Below are positions 45,666 to 55,130 of a stretch of DNA of 64,000 bases, piece after piece. Origin of the DNA: Bifidobacterium aerophilum. Lineage in GTDB: Bacteria > Actinomycetota > Actinomycetes > Actinomycetales > Bifidobacteriaceae. Below the pieces are notes generated by a model, which saw only the letters and a program-made list of their open reading frames with translations, had not been told where the DNA came from and did not search any database. Position 1 is the first letter of the stretch. Every line of letters starts with the position of its first letter. A program made the position numbers and the translations under genes. Location of the stretch: positions 1 to 64,000 of the forward strand of contig NZ_WHZW01000008.1 of the NCBI RefSeq assembly GCF_010667685.1. Reading direction: 5' to 3'.

Positions 45666-46340
45666 TCACTGGTTGTAGCGTACGATCGTCAACGCCCGGT
45701 CGAACGGCTGCGTCGTATCGAAATCGACGTCGGTCACCGATCCGTTGGCGGGCCGCTCGCTCAGGTCGAGTCCTTCGCCTCCGAAGCGATGGGCGAGGCT
45801 GAGCAGCGTGTTGCCGTGCGAGATCTGCAGCACGTCATCGCCGTCCGCAAGGCGTGGATTCGCCGCGATCAGCGCGAACGCGCCTTCGACACGGCTCCAG
45901 TATTCGGCGTCGGATTCCGCATCATGGAACGGATCGGCCTCCTTGAGGAAGTCACGCGTGGCGGCGAGCCCGAACTTGGCGACGATGTCGTTGTAGTTCT
46001 TGGCGCCATGGGGGCCTCCGGCCGCGGTCCATGCGAGCGACATGTCCTGTCCCTCGAAATAGCCGTAGCACTGTTCCCTGAAATGCATGTCCGAGACGAG
46101 TTCGGGGCGGACGTGTCCGGCGGCTTCGTTGATGTCGAGGATGCGCGCCGCGGTGATCTGAGCGCGCGACGTATCGGAGCAGTAGGCGGCCGCGAAATCA
46201 TAGCTCTGGAGCTTGTGCCCGGCCTTGTCGGCGTCGGCGAGTCCGGATTCGGTGAGCGGCGCGTTGCACCATCCCTGCAGCCGGTTGTATCGGTTGAATG
46301 TGGTCTGTCCATGGCGGACGAGATGCAGATGCAGAATCAT
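45666..46340 (-). CDS. Histidine phosphatase family protein
   Basis: 224 residues from ATG 46340. LVRHGQTTFNRYNRLQGW holds the catalytic RHG and the phosphate pocket; ISHGNTLLSLAHRFGG holds the second His. This is a phosphoglycerate-mutase-like phosphatase; the substrate is unknown. The sequence FEGQDMSLAWTAAGGPHGAKN lies at the usual acid position. Confidence 0.85.
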   Translation of the reverse strand: MILHLHLVRHGQTTFNRYNRLQGWCNAPLTESGLADADKAGHKLQSYDFAAAYCSDTSRAQITAARILDINEAAGHVRPELVSDMHFREQCYGYFEGQDMSLAWTAAGGPHGAKNYNDIVAKFGLAATRDFLKEADPFHDAESDAEYWSRVEGAFALIAANPRLADGDDVLQISHGNTLLSLAHRFGGEGLDLSERPANGSVTDVDFDTTQPFDRALTIVRYNQ

Positions 46341-46393
46341 GGTTCGATTATGGCACCGCGCATGGTCGCGGCTCGCACGGGACACCGCGGATA

Positions 46394-46430
46394 CACGAAC
46401 GCCCCGGGCGTAGGCCACGGGGCGTTCGTG
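46394..46430 (-). terminator. Terminator of rpsD
   Basis: CACGAACGCCCCG (46394-46406) pairs with 46418-46430. A weaker CTGTAA/TTACAG hairpin (46449-46464) precedes it. Confidence 0.8.
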
Positions 46431-46481
46431 CGTATGTATGTCCTTAAGCTGTAAATAGTTACAGTGTGAAGAGGATCCAGA

Positions 46482-47108
46482 TCAGCGAGCGTAGAACTCG
46501 ACGACGTACTGGATGTTGACCTGCACCGGGATCTCCTCGGCCTCAGGCTTGCGGGTCAGGGTCGCCTTCAGGGAGGCGATGTTCACGTCGAGGTAGCCCG
46601 GGACCTGCGGCAGCACGTCGCGGTGCACGCCTTCGGCGGCGATCTGGAACGGAACCATGGTCTGGCTCTTGGCCTTCACCTGGATGGTCTGGCCCGGCTT
46701 GACGCGGTAGGACGGGCGATCCACGATGTTGCCGTCGACGAGGATGTGACGGTGCACGACATACTGGCGGGCCTGAGCGGTGGTGCGGGCGATGCCGGCA
46801 CGCAGGACCAGGTTGTCGAGACGGGTCTCGAGATCGGACAGCATGGCGTTGCCGGTCTGGCCGGCGGTGCGGGTGGCCTGCTCGTAGGCGCGGCGCAGCT
46901 GCTTCTCGGACACGCCGTACTGGGCGCGCAGACGCTGCTTCTCGCGCAGACGCACCGCGTAATCGGACTCGGTGCGGCGACGGGTGCGGCCGTGCTCGCC
47001 CGGGGCATACGGGCGCTTTTCGAAGATGCGCTGAGCCTTCGGGGTCAGTGCGATGCCGAGGGCGCGGGAAAGACGCACCTGACGGCGGGAACGCTGAACG
47101 TTCGTCAT
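46482..47108 (-). CDS. rpsD: 30S ribosomal protein S4
   Basis: 208 residues from ATG 47108 (site AAAGGA). The S4 family core and the S4 RNA-binding domain (RLDNLVLRAGIARTTAQARQ, HRHILVDGNIVDRPSYRVKPG) are clear. It has no N-terminal zinc Cys set. S4 nucleates 30S assembly. Single gene with a leader of about 190 bases, rich in G-C hairpins, which could be used for autoregulation; I see no specific site. Confidence 0.97.
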   Translation of the reverse strand: MTNVQRSRRQVRLSRALGIALTPKAQRIFEKRPYAPGEHGRTRRRTESDYAVRLREKQRLRAQYGVSEKQLRRAYEQATRTAGQTGNAMLSDLETRLDNLVLRAGIARTTAQARQYVVHRHILVDGNIVDRPSYRVKPGQTIQVKAKSQTMVPFQIAAEGVHRDVLPQVPGYLDVNIASLKATLTRKPEAEEIPVQVNIQYVVEFYAR

Positions 47109-47305
47109 TGATGTAATCCTTTGGTTGTTCTGTCGTTGTCTGAACGGAACGCGGGCATCGGGTGACGCCCACGCTGAGCCGGCCTCTCCAGCGCTTGTCT
47201 CGCGCGACGCGCGAACGGCAGGGAATCTTGCGGTTCCCGGTCGCCGACCCGCTGACGGGCTAAGGCTCCCAGACGGCATGGCCTCGCGGCACACACCAAT
47301 CGTCA

Positions 47306-47311
47306 ACTATA
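47306..47311 (-). promoter_or_regulatory. Possible -10 box of rpsD
   Basis: TATAGT on the leftward strand about 200 bases upstream of rpsD. A -35 is not clear. Confidence 0.35.
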
Positions 47312-47330
47312 CACACAGGGTACGGACAGG

Positions 47331-48119
47331 CTAAACGGCAGTCAGTATGCCGCGGTCCATACGCCAGGTAAGGTCGACGTAATCGAGCGCGTCGGGATCA
47401 TGCGTGACCATGAGCACGGCCGCACCGGAATCGGCCGTCTTTCGCAGCAGTCGCATGACGATCGCCGTACTGTCGGCGTCAAGGTCGCCGGTCGGCTCGT
47501 CGGCGATGAGCAGCTTCGGACGGTTCATCAGCGCGCGGGCGATCGACACGCGGCGCATCTCCCCTCCGGACAGCTCCTTGGGATAGCAGTCGGCGAGATC
47601 GGACACCTGCAACGATTCGAGCAGCATACGGGCACGGCGAGCCAACCCGTCCTCATGCGCCGGTTCCTCTTCCGCCGGCGCGATCACGTCGGGCATGTCG
47701 AGATCCGATTCGTTCCCGTTCCGCGTCGGATGGCAGTCGTCCCGACCGGCATCCGACGACTCCTCGGCGAGCGGCTCCCCCATCATCACGGCGGGCAGGA
47801 TCACATTGTCCAGCACCGTCAGGTTCGCCAGCAGCGTCGCCGACTGGGTGACGAAGCCGATGGTGCGGTTGCGCAGCCGCGCCATGTCCCTGTCTCCGAG
47901 CGATCCGACCACCTGTCCGTCGACGCTCACCGTGCCCGAGGTCGGTTTCAGCAGCCCGGTGATGAGGTTGAGCAGCGTGCTTTTGCCGTTGCCGGATCGC
48001 CCGACGATCGCGACGAACCGGCCTGCATCGACGCTCAGGTTCACATGGTCGACGGCCGCGAAGGGCGTTCCCCGCCGTTTGAATTCGCGCGTCAGGTCAT
48101 GAATCTCCAATACCGCCAC
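47331..48119 (-). CDS. MacB-type ABC transporter ATPase
   Basis: 262 residues from GTG 48119 (GGGAG). Walker A GRSGNGKST, signature LSGGEMRRVSIA, Walker B LLIADEPTGDLD. A loop of about 45 residues after Q-loop (EESSDAGRDDCHPTRNGNES) is unusual and acidic. With the upstream permease it forms a MacB/LolD-like pair. Last gene of a three-gene operon. Confidence 0.9.
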   Translation of the reverse strand: MAVLEIHDLTREFKRRGTPFAAVDHVNLSVDAGRFVAIVGRSGNGKSTLLNLITGLLKPTSGTVSVDGQVVGSLGDRDMARLRNRTIGFVTQSATLLANLTVLDNVILPAVMMGEPLAEESSDAGRDDCHPTRNGNESDLDMPDVIAPAEEEPAHEDGLARRARMLLESLQVSDLADCYPKELSGGEMRRVSIARALMNRPKLLIADEPTGDLDADSTAIVMRLLRKTADSGAAVLMVTHDPDALDYVDLTWRMDRGILTAV

Positions 48120-48122
48120 GGC

Positions 48123-49334
48123 TCACTCCCCCTCTCGCAAGGTCAGATAGGTTTCCGGCGCGGACAGTTTCACGGCGGTCGCGATCGAGGCGATCAGGCC
48201 GGTCGCCACGGCGAACGCCAGTCCGGCGACGACCAGTGCGAGCACGGTCACGATTCCGGTCTGCAGGTAAGGCAGCTGCAGTTGCTTGCCGATCAGCGTG
48301 TTGAACGGCAGGATCGCCAGCGATGCGGCTGCGATGCCGATCACGCCGCCGATGAGGCCGATCGTCGCGGATTCCCTGACGATCAGGCCGACGAGCATGC
48401 CGCGCGTCGCGCCCATGATGCGGTAGGCGGCGAATTCACGTTTGCGTTCGTTCATGGATGAGGCGAACACGGCGAACAGCACGACCAGCCCCATCGTCCA
48501 GAACACGGCGAGGAACAGTCCCGCATAGCCGACCAGCGCGTTGAGGCTGGCGCGGGTCGAGGCCGTCACGCCGCCCGGATATACGTATCCGAGCGTGCTT
48601 ATGCCGCTCGCCTTGGCGATGTTGCCCGCCACGGTGTGCGCATCGTAGCCGTCCGCGGTTTTGATGAGCACGGCGGAGACGGCCTTGTCGGCGTATTCCT
48701 GCGGGATGGCGGCGTGGCCGACCTTGGCGGAATACGAGACGACCGCGGGGATGGTGTTCTCGTTGACGAACACTGAATTGTCGAGGCTGGTTCCGGTGGC
48801 CGCAAGCTGCGCGGCGACCGGGAAATCATGGTTGTACAGCCTGATGGCGCCGTTTTCGGACACGTTGATGTTCGCGCCGGCGACGACCTCGCCGTCCTTC
48901 AGCGTGCCGTCGTATTGCGAGGTGATCCACGGTTCGATGACAAAGTCGGTGGCCGGGTCGAAGCCTATGATCTGCACCTTTTCGTCGCAGCAGGCGGCGG
49001 CGAGCGACGAGATGTACGTCTGGCTGGTGGCCTGTCCTATGCCGTCGGCCCCGGCGACGAGCTTCACGATGTCGTTGGTGAAATAGAACGTGCTCGAGGT
49101 GCCGCTGGTGAGCAGCGCCTCGGCCTTGGAGCCGGTGTTCTGCGGCACGACCATGAGGTCGGCGCCCATGCGCTCCTGCATGCTGTTCAGCCCGGTTTTC
49201 AGGTTCGTCGCAAGCAATGCGCCGCCGTAGAACGCGACGGTGAGCATGGTGACGACGATGACGAGCGCGGCCGTGCGGAACGGCTTGCGTCTGAGATTCT
49301 CGAAGGGCAGCCGCCCAAGGGTGATGCGAGGCAT
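48123..49334 (-). CDS. FtsX/MacB-like ABC permease
   Basis: 403 residues from ATG 49334. One N-terminal membrane helix (AALVIVVTMLTVAFYGGAL), a large extracellular domain with a CC pair (LAAACCDEKVQIIGF), then three helices (for example FLAVFWTMGLVVLFAVFA). This is the MacB/FtsX layout of mechanotransmission exporters or regulators. The CC pair and the Cys/His/Met-rich upstream partner hint at a link to metal or redox. Confidence 0.88.
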   Translation of the reverse strand: MPRITLGRLPFENLRRKPFRTAALVIVVTMLTVAFYGGALLATNLKTGLNSMQERMGADLMVVPQNTGSKAEALLTSGTSSTFYFTNDIVKLVAGADGIGQATSQTYISSLAAACCDEKVQIIGFDPATDFVIEPWITSQYDGTLKDGEVVAGANINVSENGAIRLYNHDFPVAAQLAATGTSLDNSVFVNENTIPAVVSYSAKVGHAAIPQEYADKAVSAVLIKTADGYDAHTVAGNIAKASGISTLGYVYPGGVTASTRASLNALVGYAGLFLAVFWTMGLVVLFAVFASSMNERKREFAAYRIMGATRGMLVGLIVRESATIGLIGGVIGIAAASLAILPFNTLIGKQLQLPYLQTGIVTVLALVVAGLAFAVATGLIASIATAVKLSAPETYLTLREGE

Positions 49335-49336
49335 GA

Positions 49337-49741
49337 TCACCGCGCCGTCTTGGTGTCGCGGATGTCGAACCAGACCGCGATGGCGGCGAGAACGACCGAA
49401 AGGACGCCGAGCACGATGAGCGTGGGCAGGGTGACCATGTGGCAGTGCATCATCGCGCCCTTGCACACGCCGATGAGCACGGTCGGCACGGCGACGACGA
49501 GCGCGGCATTGAGGATGACCGCGATGTTGAGACCGGCTCGGACCTGAGGGGCGACGAACAGCCCGAGGATGCCGAGCAGCGCGATGACGACGCCGAGGCC
49601 GAGCGCGGCCTGCGCGGTGTAGTGGCAGGCCATCTTCATGCCGTCCTCCACCTTGCACACGTAGGCGAAGGTCTGCGGGGCGATGGCGATCAGCGCTCCG
49701 AGCACGATGGCGGGCAGGGTTGCGAACAGTTTGCGGGTCAT
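49337..49741 (-). CDS. DUF4418 membrane protein
   Basis: 134 residues with four membrane helices (VLGALIAIAPQTFAYVCKVE onwards). The outer loops contain Cys, Met and His clusters: YVCKVEDGMKMACHY and VCKGAMMHCHMV, suggesting metal or haem binding. First gene of a DUF4418-permease-ATPase operon, an arrangement I have seen as common for this family. ATG 49741 follows GAGAGGAAG. Confidence 0.8.
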   Translation of the reverse strand: MTRKLFATLPAIVLGALIAIAPQTFAYVCKVEDGMKMACHYTAQAALGLGVVIALLGILGLFVAPQVRAGLNIAVILNAALVVAVPTVLIGVCKGAMMHCHMVTLPTLIVLGVLSVVLAAIAVWFDIRDTKTAR

Positions 49742-49886
49742 GTCTTCCTCTCGTTGTTGCTCTGCGAACTGTGCAGATTATTCCATCAACGAAACGGAAA
49801 AACAAGACTTGACTTATCCGCTTTTTCTGCTACGTCTTTCGCCGCGAAGGCTCCGATTGAAAACTCGCTAGAGCTTTTCAATGGCT

Positions 49887-49936
49887 GAGCCGTCAAGCGG
49901 ACAGTCCGGCGGACTGTCCGTAGGCGAAGTGAGCGG
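49887..49936. repeat. Dispersed palindromic element, copy D
   Basis: Reads GAGCCGTCAAGC, then GGACAGTCC-GGC-GGACTGTCC (49899-49919), then GTAGGCGAAGTGAGCGGC. Confidence 0.85.
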
Positions 49937-49949
49937 CATCGCCGCGAAG

Positions 49950-49989
49950 GCTCCGATTGAAACGCTCGTCAGAGCTTTTCAATCGGAGC
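49950..49989 (-). terminator. Hairpin spanning the end of pcrA
   Basis: Arms 49950-49967 and 49972-49989 pair at 17 of 18 positions; the stop codon (49969-49971) falls in the loop. The last codons are in the stem. Confidence 0.75.
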
Positions 49990-52860
49990 AACGCGCAGCA
50001 TGAGTCGTTTGACGCCGGCGGAGCCGAAGTCGACGGTGATGATCGAGTTGCGCCCCTTGTCCTGCGTGTCGACGATCTTGCCCAGGCCGTACTGGTCGTG
50101 CGTGATACGGTCGCCGACATGGAAATCGGCGATGTTGAGCTGGTTGTCCTTGTTCAGCGACGACGACGGCACGCCGGCCGACGACGAACCGCCGGTTTTC
50201 GGCGCGACGCGACGCGTGGTCACCTTGCCGCCGCGAGACGAGGACGACCCGGACGACGAACCGTACCGGGAACCGTACGACGAGCCGGAACCGTACGAGC
50301 GAGAACCGTTCCCCGAGCCGTACCGGCCGGTCGATCCGGATCCGTAGGACGATCCCGAACCATACGAGGATCCGCCGTAGGTGGAGCGTCCCGACGAACC
50401 GTATCCGCGGGAACCGTACGACGAGCCGCCCCTGCCGTAGGATGACCCGCCGCGGGATGATCCACCGAACGTCGACCCGCCGAATGTGGTGTCCGATCCG
50501 AAATCGTCGTCGCCCCAGCCGCCGAACTCGTCATCGTCGCCGAAGCCGCCCTGCCATCCGCCGCGCATACGCTCGACGCCGGCCTCGCGGCGTTTCCAGT
50601 CGATCAGTTCGGCCGGGATCTCGTCGAGGAACTGGCTCGGCATCATGTCGTTGGCCTGTCCCCACTGGGCGCGTACGGCGGCGCGCGTCACGTACAGCCG
50701 TCGCTTGGCGCGCGTGATGCCCACATAGGCGAGGCGTCGTTCCTCGGCCAGTTCGCTCGTATCCTCCAGGGCACGCGAATGAGGGAACGTGCCCTGTTCC
50801 ATGCCGGTGAGGAACACCACCGGGTATTCCAGTCCCTTCGCGGTGTGCAGGGTCATCAGCGTCACCTTGCCGGAATCCTCGCCTTCAGACGGCAACTGGT
50901 CGGAGTCGGCGACGAGCGCGGTGGTCTCGAGGAATCCGGCCAGCGTCGCGTCCGGCGTGTTCTGTTCGAATTCCGCCGCCACGGACTGCAGCTGCGACAG
51001 GTTTTCGACGCGTGAGGCGTCCTGCGGGTCCTCTGACTTGCGCAGCTCGTCGAGCAAGCCGGACTTCGCGAGCACCTCGGCCACGATCTCGCTCGGCTTG
51101 TTGGCGGGCTCGGCCGCGAATTTGCGCAATCCGTCCATCAGATCGCGGAAGGCACGCAACTGGTTCGCGGTGCGGGTCGGCACGCCCTCGATCCGGTCGA
51201 GCCGTTCGATCGCCCCGTAGAACGGTATCGCGTTCGCATCGGCATATCCGGCGACGACCGCTTCGGCCCGTGCGCCAAGCCCTCGCTTGGGCACGTTGAG
51301 GATGCGCCGCATGTTCACGTTGTCGGCCGGGTTGACGATGGCCTGCAGGTAGGCGATCGCGTCCTTGATCTCGCGGCGTTCGTAGAAGCGCGTGCCGCCG
51401 ACCAGCTGGTACGGCAGTCCGGCGTTGATCAGCCCCTCTTCCAGCGAGCGCGACTGCGCGTTGGCGCGGTACATGATCGCCATGTCCGAATACGCGATGC
51501 CTTCCTCGCCGTGCAGCCGCGCGATCTCGTTGGCGATCCAGCCGGCCTCCTGCTGCGCGTTGTCGGCGGCGTAGCCAACGATCGGCTCGCCTTTGCCGAG
51601 CGCGGTCCACAGCTTCTTCGGCTTGCGGCCCTCGTTGCGGGCGATCACCGCGTTCGCCGCGTCGAGAATGGTCTGCGTGGAACGGTAGTTCTGTTCGAGC
51701 ATGATGGTCTTCGCGTTGGGGAAGTCCTGTTCGAAGTCCTGGATGTTGCGGATGTCGGCGCCGCGGAACGCGTAGATCGACTGGTCGGAATCGCCGACGA
51801 CGGTGATCCATGCCTGGCCGTCGCGTCCGGCGTTGCGCGGTTCGGTCGCGGCCTGCGGCCGGATGGCGGGCACGGGAGCGGGCGCGGTGTTCGCCATGCC
51901 GCCGACGGCCGGCATCATCGGCAGATCAGCCTGATCCTCCCAGCCGCCCCAATCGTCCCATTCGTCCTGCGGCGCTGCCGGCGGCAGGAACGGCATGGGC
52001 TGAGCGACGGAGGGAGCGGTTCCGCCGACCGTCGGCTGCGCGGCGGGAGCGGTCTGCCGGGCCGCGTCGACGCCGGCCAGCTCGCGTACGAGCACGTACT
52101 GCGCGTGGTTCGTGTCCTGGTACTCGTCGACGAGAATGTAGCGGAACTTGTGACGGTAGTAGTCCGCGACGGCCGGATCGGTACGCAGCAGTTCGACGGT
52201 GCGGCCGATCAGGTCGTCGAAGTCGACGGCGTTCGCCGCGGCGAGCCGGTGCTGGTATTCGGCGTAGACGACCGCATACAGCGCTTCGACGTCACCGGGG
52301 TTGCCGATCCGGTAGCCGCGCTGGCCGGGCTTGTAGTCGGGCGCGTGCTGCCTGAGACGGCTCTGCCAGCCTTCAAGATTGTTCTTGTAGTCCGAGATGC
52401 GGCTCAGGATCGCGCGCGGCGTATAGCGTTTGACGTCCACGTTGAGATCGGCGGCGATGAGTTTGACGAGCCGTTCGCAGTCGGCCGTGTCGTAGATCGA
52501 GAAACCGGAGGCCAGGCCGATGGATTTGCCGTCGCGGCGCAGGATGCGCACGCAGGCCGAATGGAACGTGGACACCCACATGCGTTCGGCGACCGGGCCG
52601 ATGAGCGTGGCGAGACGCTCGCGCATTTCGGCGGCGGCCTTGTTGGTGAACGTGATGGCGAGGATCTGGCTCGGCCATGCGCCGAATTGGCTGAGGATGT
52701 ACGCGATGCGACGGGTGAGCACGCGAGTCTTGCCGGAGCCGGCGCCCGCGCCGATGAGCAGGGCCGGCCCGCGGTATTGCACGGCCTGGGCCTGTTGCGG
52801 GTTGAGGTCGCCGACGAGTTCGTCCGCGCTGGTCACGATGAGGTCCGGATCCTGTTGCAC
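49969..52860 (-). CDS. pcrA: DNA helicase PcrA/UvrD
   Basis: 963 residues from GTG 52860 (AAGGGGAG). Superfamily 1 motifs: GAGAGSGKTRVLTRR (37-51), DEYQDTNHAQYVLV, VVGDSDQSIYAFRGAD, LMTLHTAKGLEYPVVFL and AEERRLAYVGITRAK. It unwinds DNA in repair and clears stalled complexes. Between motifs II and III there is an insertion of about 75 residues rich in Pro, Ala and Trp (DEWDDWGGWEDQADLP). Near residues 789-876 there is a Ser/Tyr/Gly repeat tail, then a Tudor-like C-terminal domain (FHVGDRITHDQYGLGKIV). Confidence 0.95.
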   Translation of the reverse strand: MQQDPDLIVTSADELVGDLNPQQAQAVQYRGPALLIGAGAGSGKTRVLTRRIAYILSQFGAWPSQILAITFTNKAAAEMRERLATLIGPVAERMWVSTFHSACVRILRRDGKSIGLASGFSIYDTADCERLVKLIAADLNVDVKRYTPRAILSRISDYKNNLEGWQSRLRQHAPDYKPGQRGYRIGNPGDVEALYAVVYAEYQHRLAAANAVDFDDLIGRTVELLRTDPAVADYYRHKFRYILVDEYQDTNHAQYVLVRELAGVDAARQTAPAAQPTVGGTAPSVAQPMPFLPPAAPQDEWDDWGGWEDQADLPMMPAVGGMANTAPAPVPAIRPQAATEPRNAGRDGQAWITVVGDSDQSIYAFRGADIRNIQDFEQDFPNAKTIMLEQNYRSTQTILDAANAVIARNEGRKPKKLWTALGKGEPIVGYAADNAQQEAGWIANEIARLHGEEGIAYSDMAIMYRANAQSRSLEEGLINAGLPYQLVGGTRFYERREIKDAIAYLQAIVNPADNVNMRRILNVPKRGLGARAEAVVAGYADANAIPFYGAIERLDRIEGVPTRTANQLRAFRDLMDGLRKFAAEPANKPSEIVAEVLAKSGLLDELRKSEDPQDASRVENLSQLQSVAAEFEQNTPDATLAGFLETTALVADSDQLPSEGEDSGKVTLMTLHTAKGLEYPVVFLTGMEQGTFPHSRALEDTSELAEERRLAYVGITRAKRRLYVTRAAVRAQWGQANDMMPSQFLDEIPAELIDWKRREAGVERMRGGWQGGFGDDDEFGGWGDDDFGSDTTFGGSTFGGSSRGGSSYGRGGSSYGSRGYGSSGRSTYGGSSYGSGSSYGSGSTGRYGSGNGSRSYGSGSSYGSRYGSSSGSSSSRGGKVTTRRVAPKTGGSSSAGVPSSSLNKDNQLNIADFHVGDRITHDQYGLGKIVDTQDKGRNSIITVDFGSAGVKRLMLRVAPIEKL

Positions 52861-52933
52861 GCTGCTCCCCTTGCCTGTCGATGACGGTCGCCGCAGATCG
52901 TGTGCGGCCCTACTTGTCTACCACAGGCGGCGG

Positions 52934-54982
52934 TCAGTGGTCGACGATCCAGCCGGCGATCGCGTCCTTGACCGTCTGCGCGTAGATCTTCTGCCCTTCG
53001 GGTCCCGGATGGATGCCGTCGCTGCCGAGCATCTCGGGATGTTCGCCGATGGCGGCGTTCCAGTCGGCCACGGTCACGTTGGCGGCATGCGAGCTCGCAT
53101 AGTCGAACGTCGCCTGGTTCGCCGGCGGGATCCATGCCCTGTCGCCGTGCGCGGTGACGAGCACGAACACATGTCCGTCGCCGGCCGCGTTCACGATGGC
53201 GTCCAGGTCCTCCGCGGAGGTCTGCGAATTTGTATTGAGCGAGATCACCACGTACTTGCGCAGCTGACCCTGCGATTTGAGTGTGGACACGATGCCGGGC
53301 CCCTTCAGCACGGACCGGGACACCTGCGCGTCGATGACGATGCCGGGCAGCAGCTCGTTAAGAGCAGGCGAGGCGCCGACCGTGACCGAATCGCCGATCA
53401 CGGTGACGTCCTTGCCGTCAAGGTTCTTCAGCTCCTCCTGCTTGGCCTGTTCGCGTTTGCGCGCGGCCTCCTCGGCCCGCTTCTTCGCCTCCGCGGCCGC
53501 CTTGGCGGCCTCGGCGTCGCTCTGCCGCTTGTCCGCCTGAGCGTTGAGCGCGCCCTGGTTGCGTTCCAGTTCCATCTGGATGCGGGATTTCGCGGGAGCG
53601 TCCTTCACGCCCATCAGGAAACCGACCGCCGCCAGGACAACGATGACGACCGTGGCCGTCGCCCGGAGCCACCCCACGGAAACCGGGCGTTCCGCCCGCG
53701 CGCCGGCATCCTCCTGCGCGGGAACCGACTCCTGCACGAACATCGGCGGCGCATATGCCGGCGCGTCGTAAGACTGGGGGACGACGTTGGTCACGATGCG
53801 CGCCTGCGCAGGCGCTTCGGCCCTGTCGGCGCGACGCCGGCGCAGCGAGGCGAGTCCTTCGGCGATCGGACGTTCGATCATCCACCATGACAGCGCCGCC
53901 ATGAGTCCGCTGGCGACCAGCGTCAGCAACCAGATCAGCCAGATGCCGTCGCCACGCCATGCCGGCAGCAACAGTTGGATGAGCAGGAACAGCGGCCAAT
54001 GCCACAGATAGACGCCGTACGAGTACTTGCCGAGCAACGCCAGCGGCCGCCATGCGAACAGGCCGTCCATCCAGGATCCGTCGACGATGCTGCCGCCGAT
54101 CAGGACCAGCGACAGGACCGAGGCCGCGAACAGGCCGCCCCGGAAGGCGGATGCATCCTGACCGACGTGCATCATCAGGCCGATCAACGTCACCAGGGCG
54201 ACCGTCGCCAGCCACGGGGCGCACATGCGCGCCCACCGCATTACGGTCCTGCCGGGCACGGCCGGGGCATCGCCGACGGCGAGCGCATCCCGCCCTTCCT
54301 CCAGCCGGTGCACGCACATCGCCAGGGCCAGGCCCATGAACAGTCCGAAACAATGGGTGTCCGTGCCGAAATAGACCCTGGTCGGATCGGCGTCGGGACG
54401 GAACAGCACCGCCATGCCGACGGCCGACAGCACGGCCAGCGCGACCGTCACGCACACGCGGGGCGCACAGGGACGGATGCGGTGCAGCAGCAACACCAGC
54501 AGCGGCATGATGATGGTGAACTGCGCAAGCAGCGCCACGAACCACAGATGGCGCAGCAGCTGCGGCGACGTCGAGTCGAAATAGCTGCCGCCCGTGGCGA
54601 TCTCATACCAGTTCGTCGCGAACAGCGCCGAGGACAGGCTCGCCCCGCCTGCATGCACCAGCGTATCGCGGTCGACCAGCCATCCCAGACCGACCGATGT
54701 GAGGATCATGAATGCCATGGCCGGCCAGAGCCTGGCCAGACGGCGCAGGTAGAACCATCCGATGTCGATTCCGCCGTCACGGTCGATTTCACGCAGCAGG
54801 CTCGTGCCCAGCAGGAATCCGGAAACGGTGAAGAACACGTCGACGCCGACGAAACCGCCCGACAACGTGCTTTGCGAAAGGTGATACCACATGATGCCGA
54901 TCAGCGCGAATCCCTTGATGCCGTCCATGCAACGGTATCGGGACGCGGAATGCTGCCGCATTGATTGTTCTTGCGTTTCCAT
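52934..54982 (-). CDS. OatA-like acyltransferase with SGNH domain
   Basis: 682 residues. An acyltransferase-3 domain (about ten membrane helices, opening GIKGFALIGIMWYHLSQSTL, with the DVFFTVSGFLLGT) is followed by a long coiled coil (KAAAEAKKRAEEAARKREQA) and an SGNH-type extracellular domain with VTVIGDSVTVGASP and GSDGIHPGPEGQ (catalytic Ser, Asp-x-x-His). It O-acetylates peptidoglycan or a wall sugar, as OatA does in Gram-positives, with lysozyme resistance as an inferred effect. ATG 54982 or GTG 54985 starts it. Confidence 0.88.
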   Translation of the reverse strand: METQEQSMRQHSASRYRCMDGIKGFALIGIMWYHLSQSTLSGGFVGVDVFFTVSGFLLGTSLLREIDRDGGIDIGWFYLRRLARLWPAMAFMILTSVGLGWLVDRDTLVHAGGASLSSALFATNWYEIATGGSYFDSTSPQLLRHLWFVALLAQFTIIMPLLVLLLHRIRPCAPRVCVTVALAVLSAVGMAVLFRPDADPTRVYFGTDTHCFGLFMGLALAMCVHRLEEGRDALAVGDAPAVPGRTVMRWARMCAPWLATVALVTLIGLMMHVGQDASAFRGGLFAASVLSLVLIGGSIVDGSWMDGLFAWRPLALLGKYSYGVYLWHWPLFLLIQLLLPAWRGDGIWLIWLLTLVASGLMAALSWWMIERPIAEGLASLRRRRADRAEAPAQARIVTNVVPQSYDAPAYAPPMFVQESVPAQEDAGARAERPVSVGWLRATATVVIVVLAAVGFLMGVKDAPAKSRIQMELERNQGALNAQADKRQSDAEAAKAAAEAKKRAEEAARKREQAKQEELKNLDGKDVTVIGDSVTVGASPALNELLPGIVIDAQVSRSVLKGPGIVSTLKSQGQLRKYVVISLNTNSQTSAEDLDAIVNAAGDGHVFVLVTAHGDRAWIPPANQATFDYASSHAANVTVADWNAAIGEHPEMLGSDGIHPGPEGQKIYAQTVKDAIAGWIVDH

Positions 54983-55130
54983 CACCCCGTAATGTTACGA
55001 CGCGAGCGGACAGAACCGTCCGGCTCGGCACGCGGCGTCCGCCCCGCCATGCCGACGGCACGGTCATCTGGACGGCGTAGACTGGCGGCTTACGTCATAT
55101 TTCATCCACCGTACCGTTTAAAGGAGTGGC

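Larger units (their letters stand above)
49841..49989. repeat. pcrA 3'-end duplication around a palindromic element
   Basis: Segment 49841-49882 recurs at 49941-49983 (one-base indel, few mismatches). The right copy is the true pcrA end with its hairpin. Between them lies palindromic element copy D. The layout is the same as behind era. Confidence 0.8.

Noticed and set aside
54986-55130. Purine riboswitch before xpt
   Set aside because: The region lacks the conserved loops of the aptamer; the start is preceded only by a simple Shine-Dalgarno.
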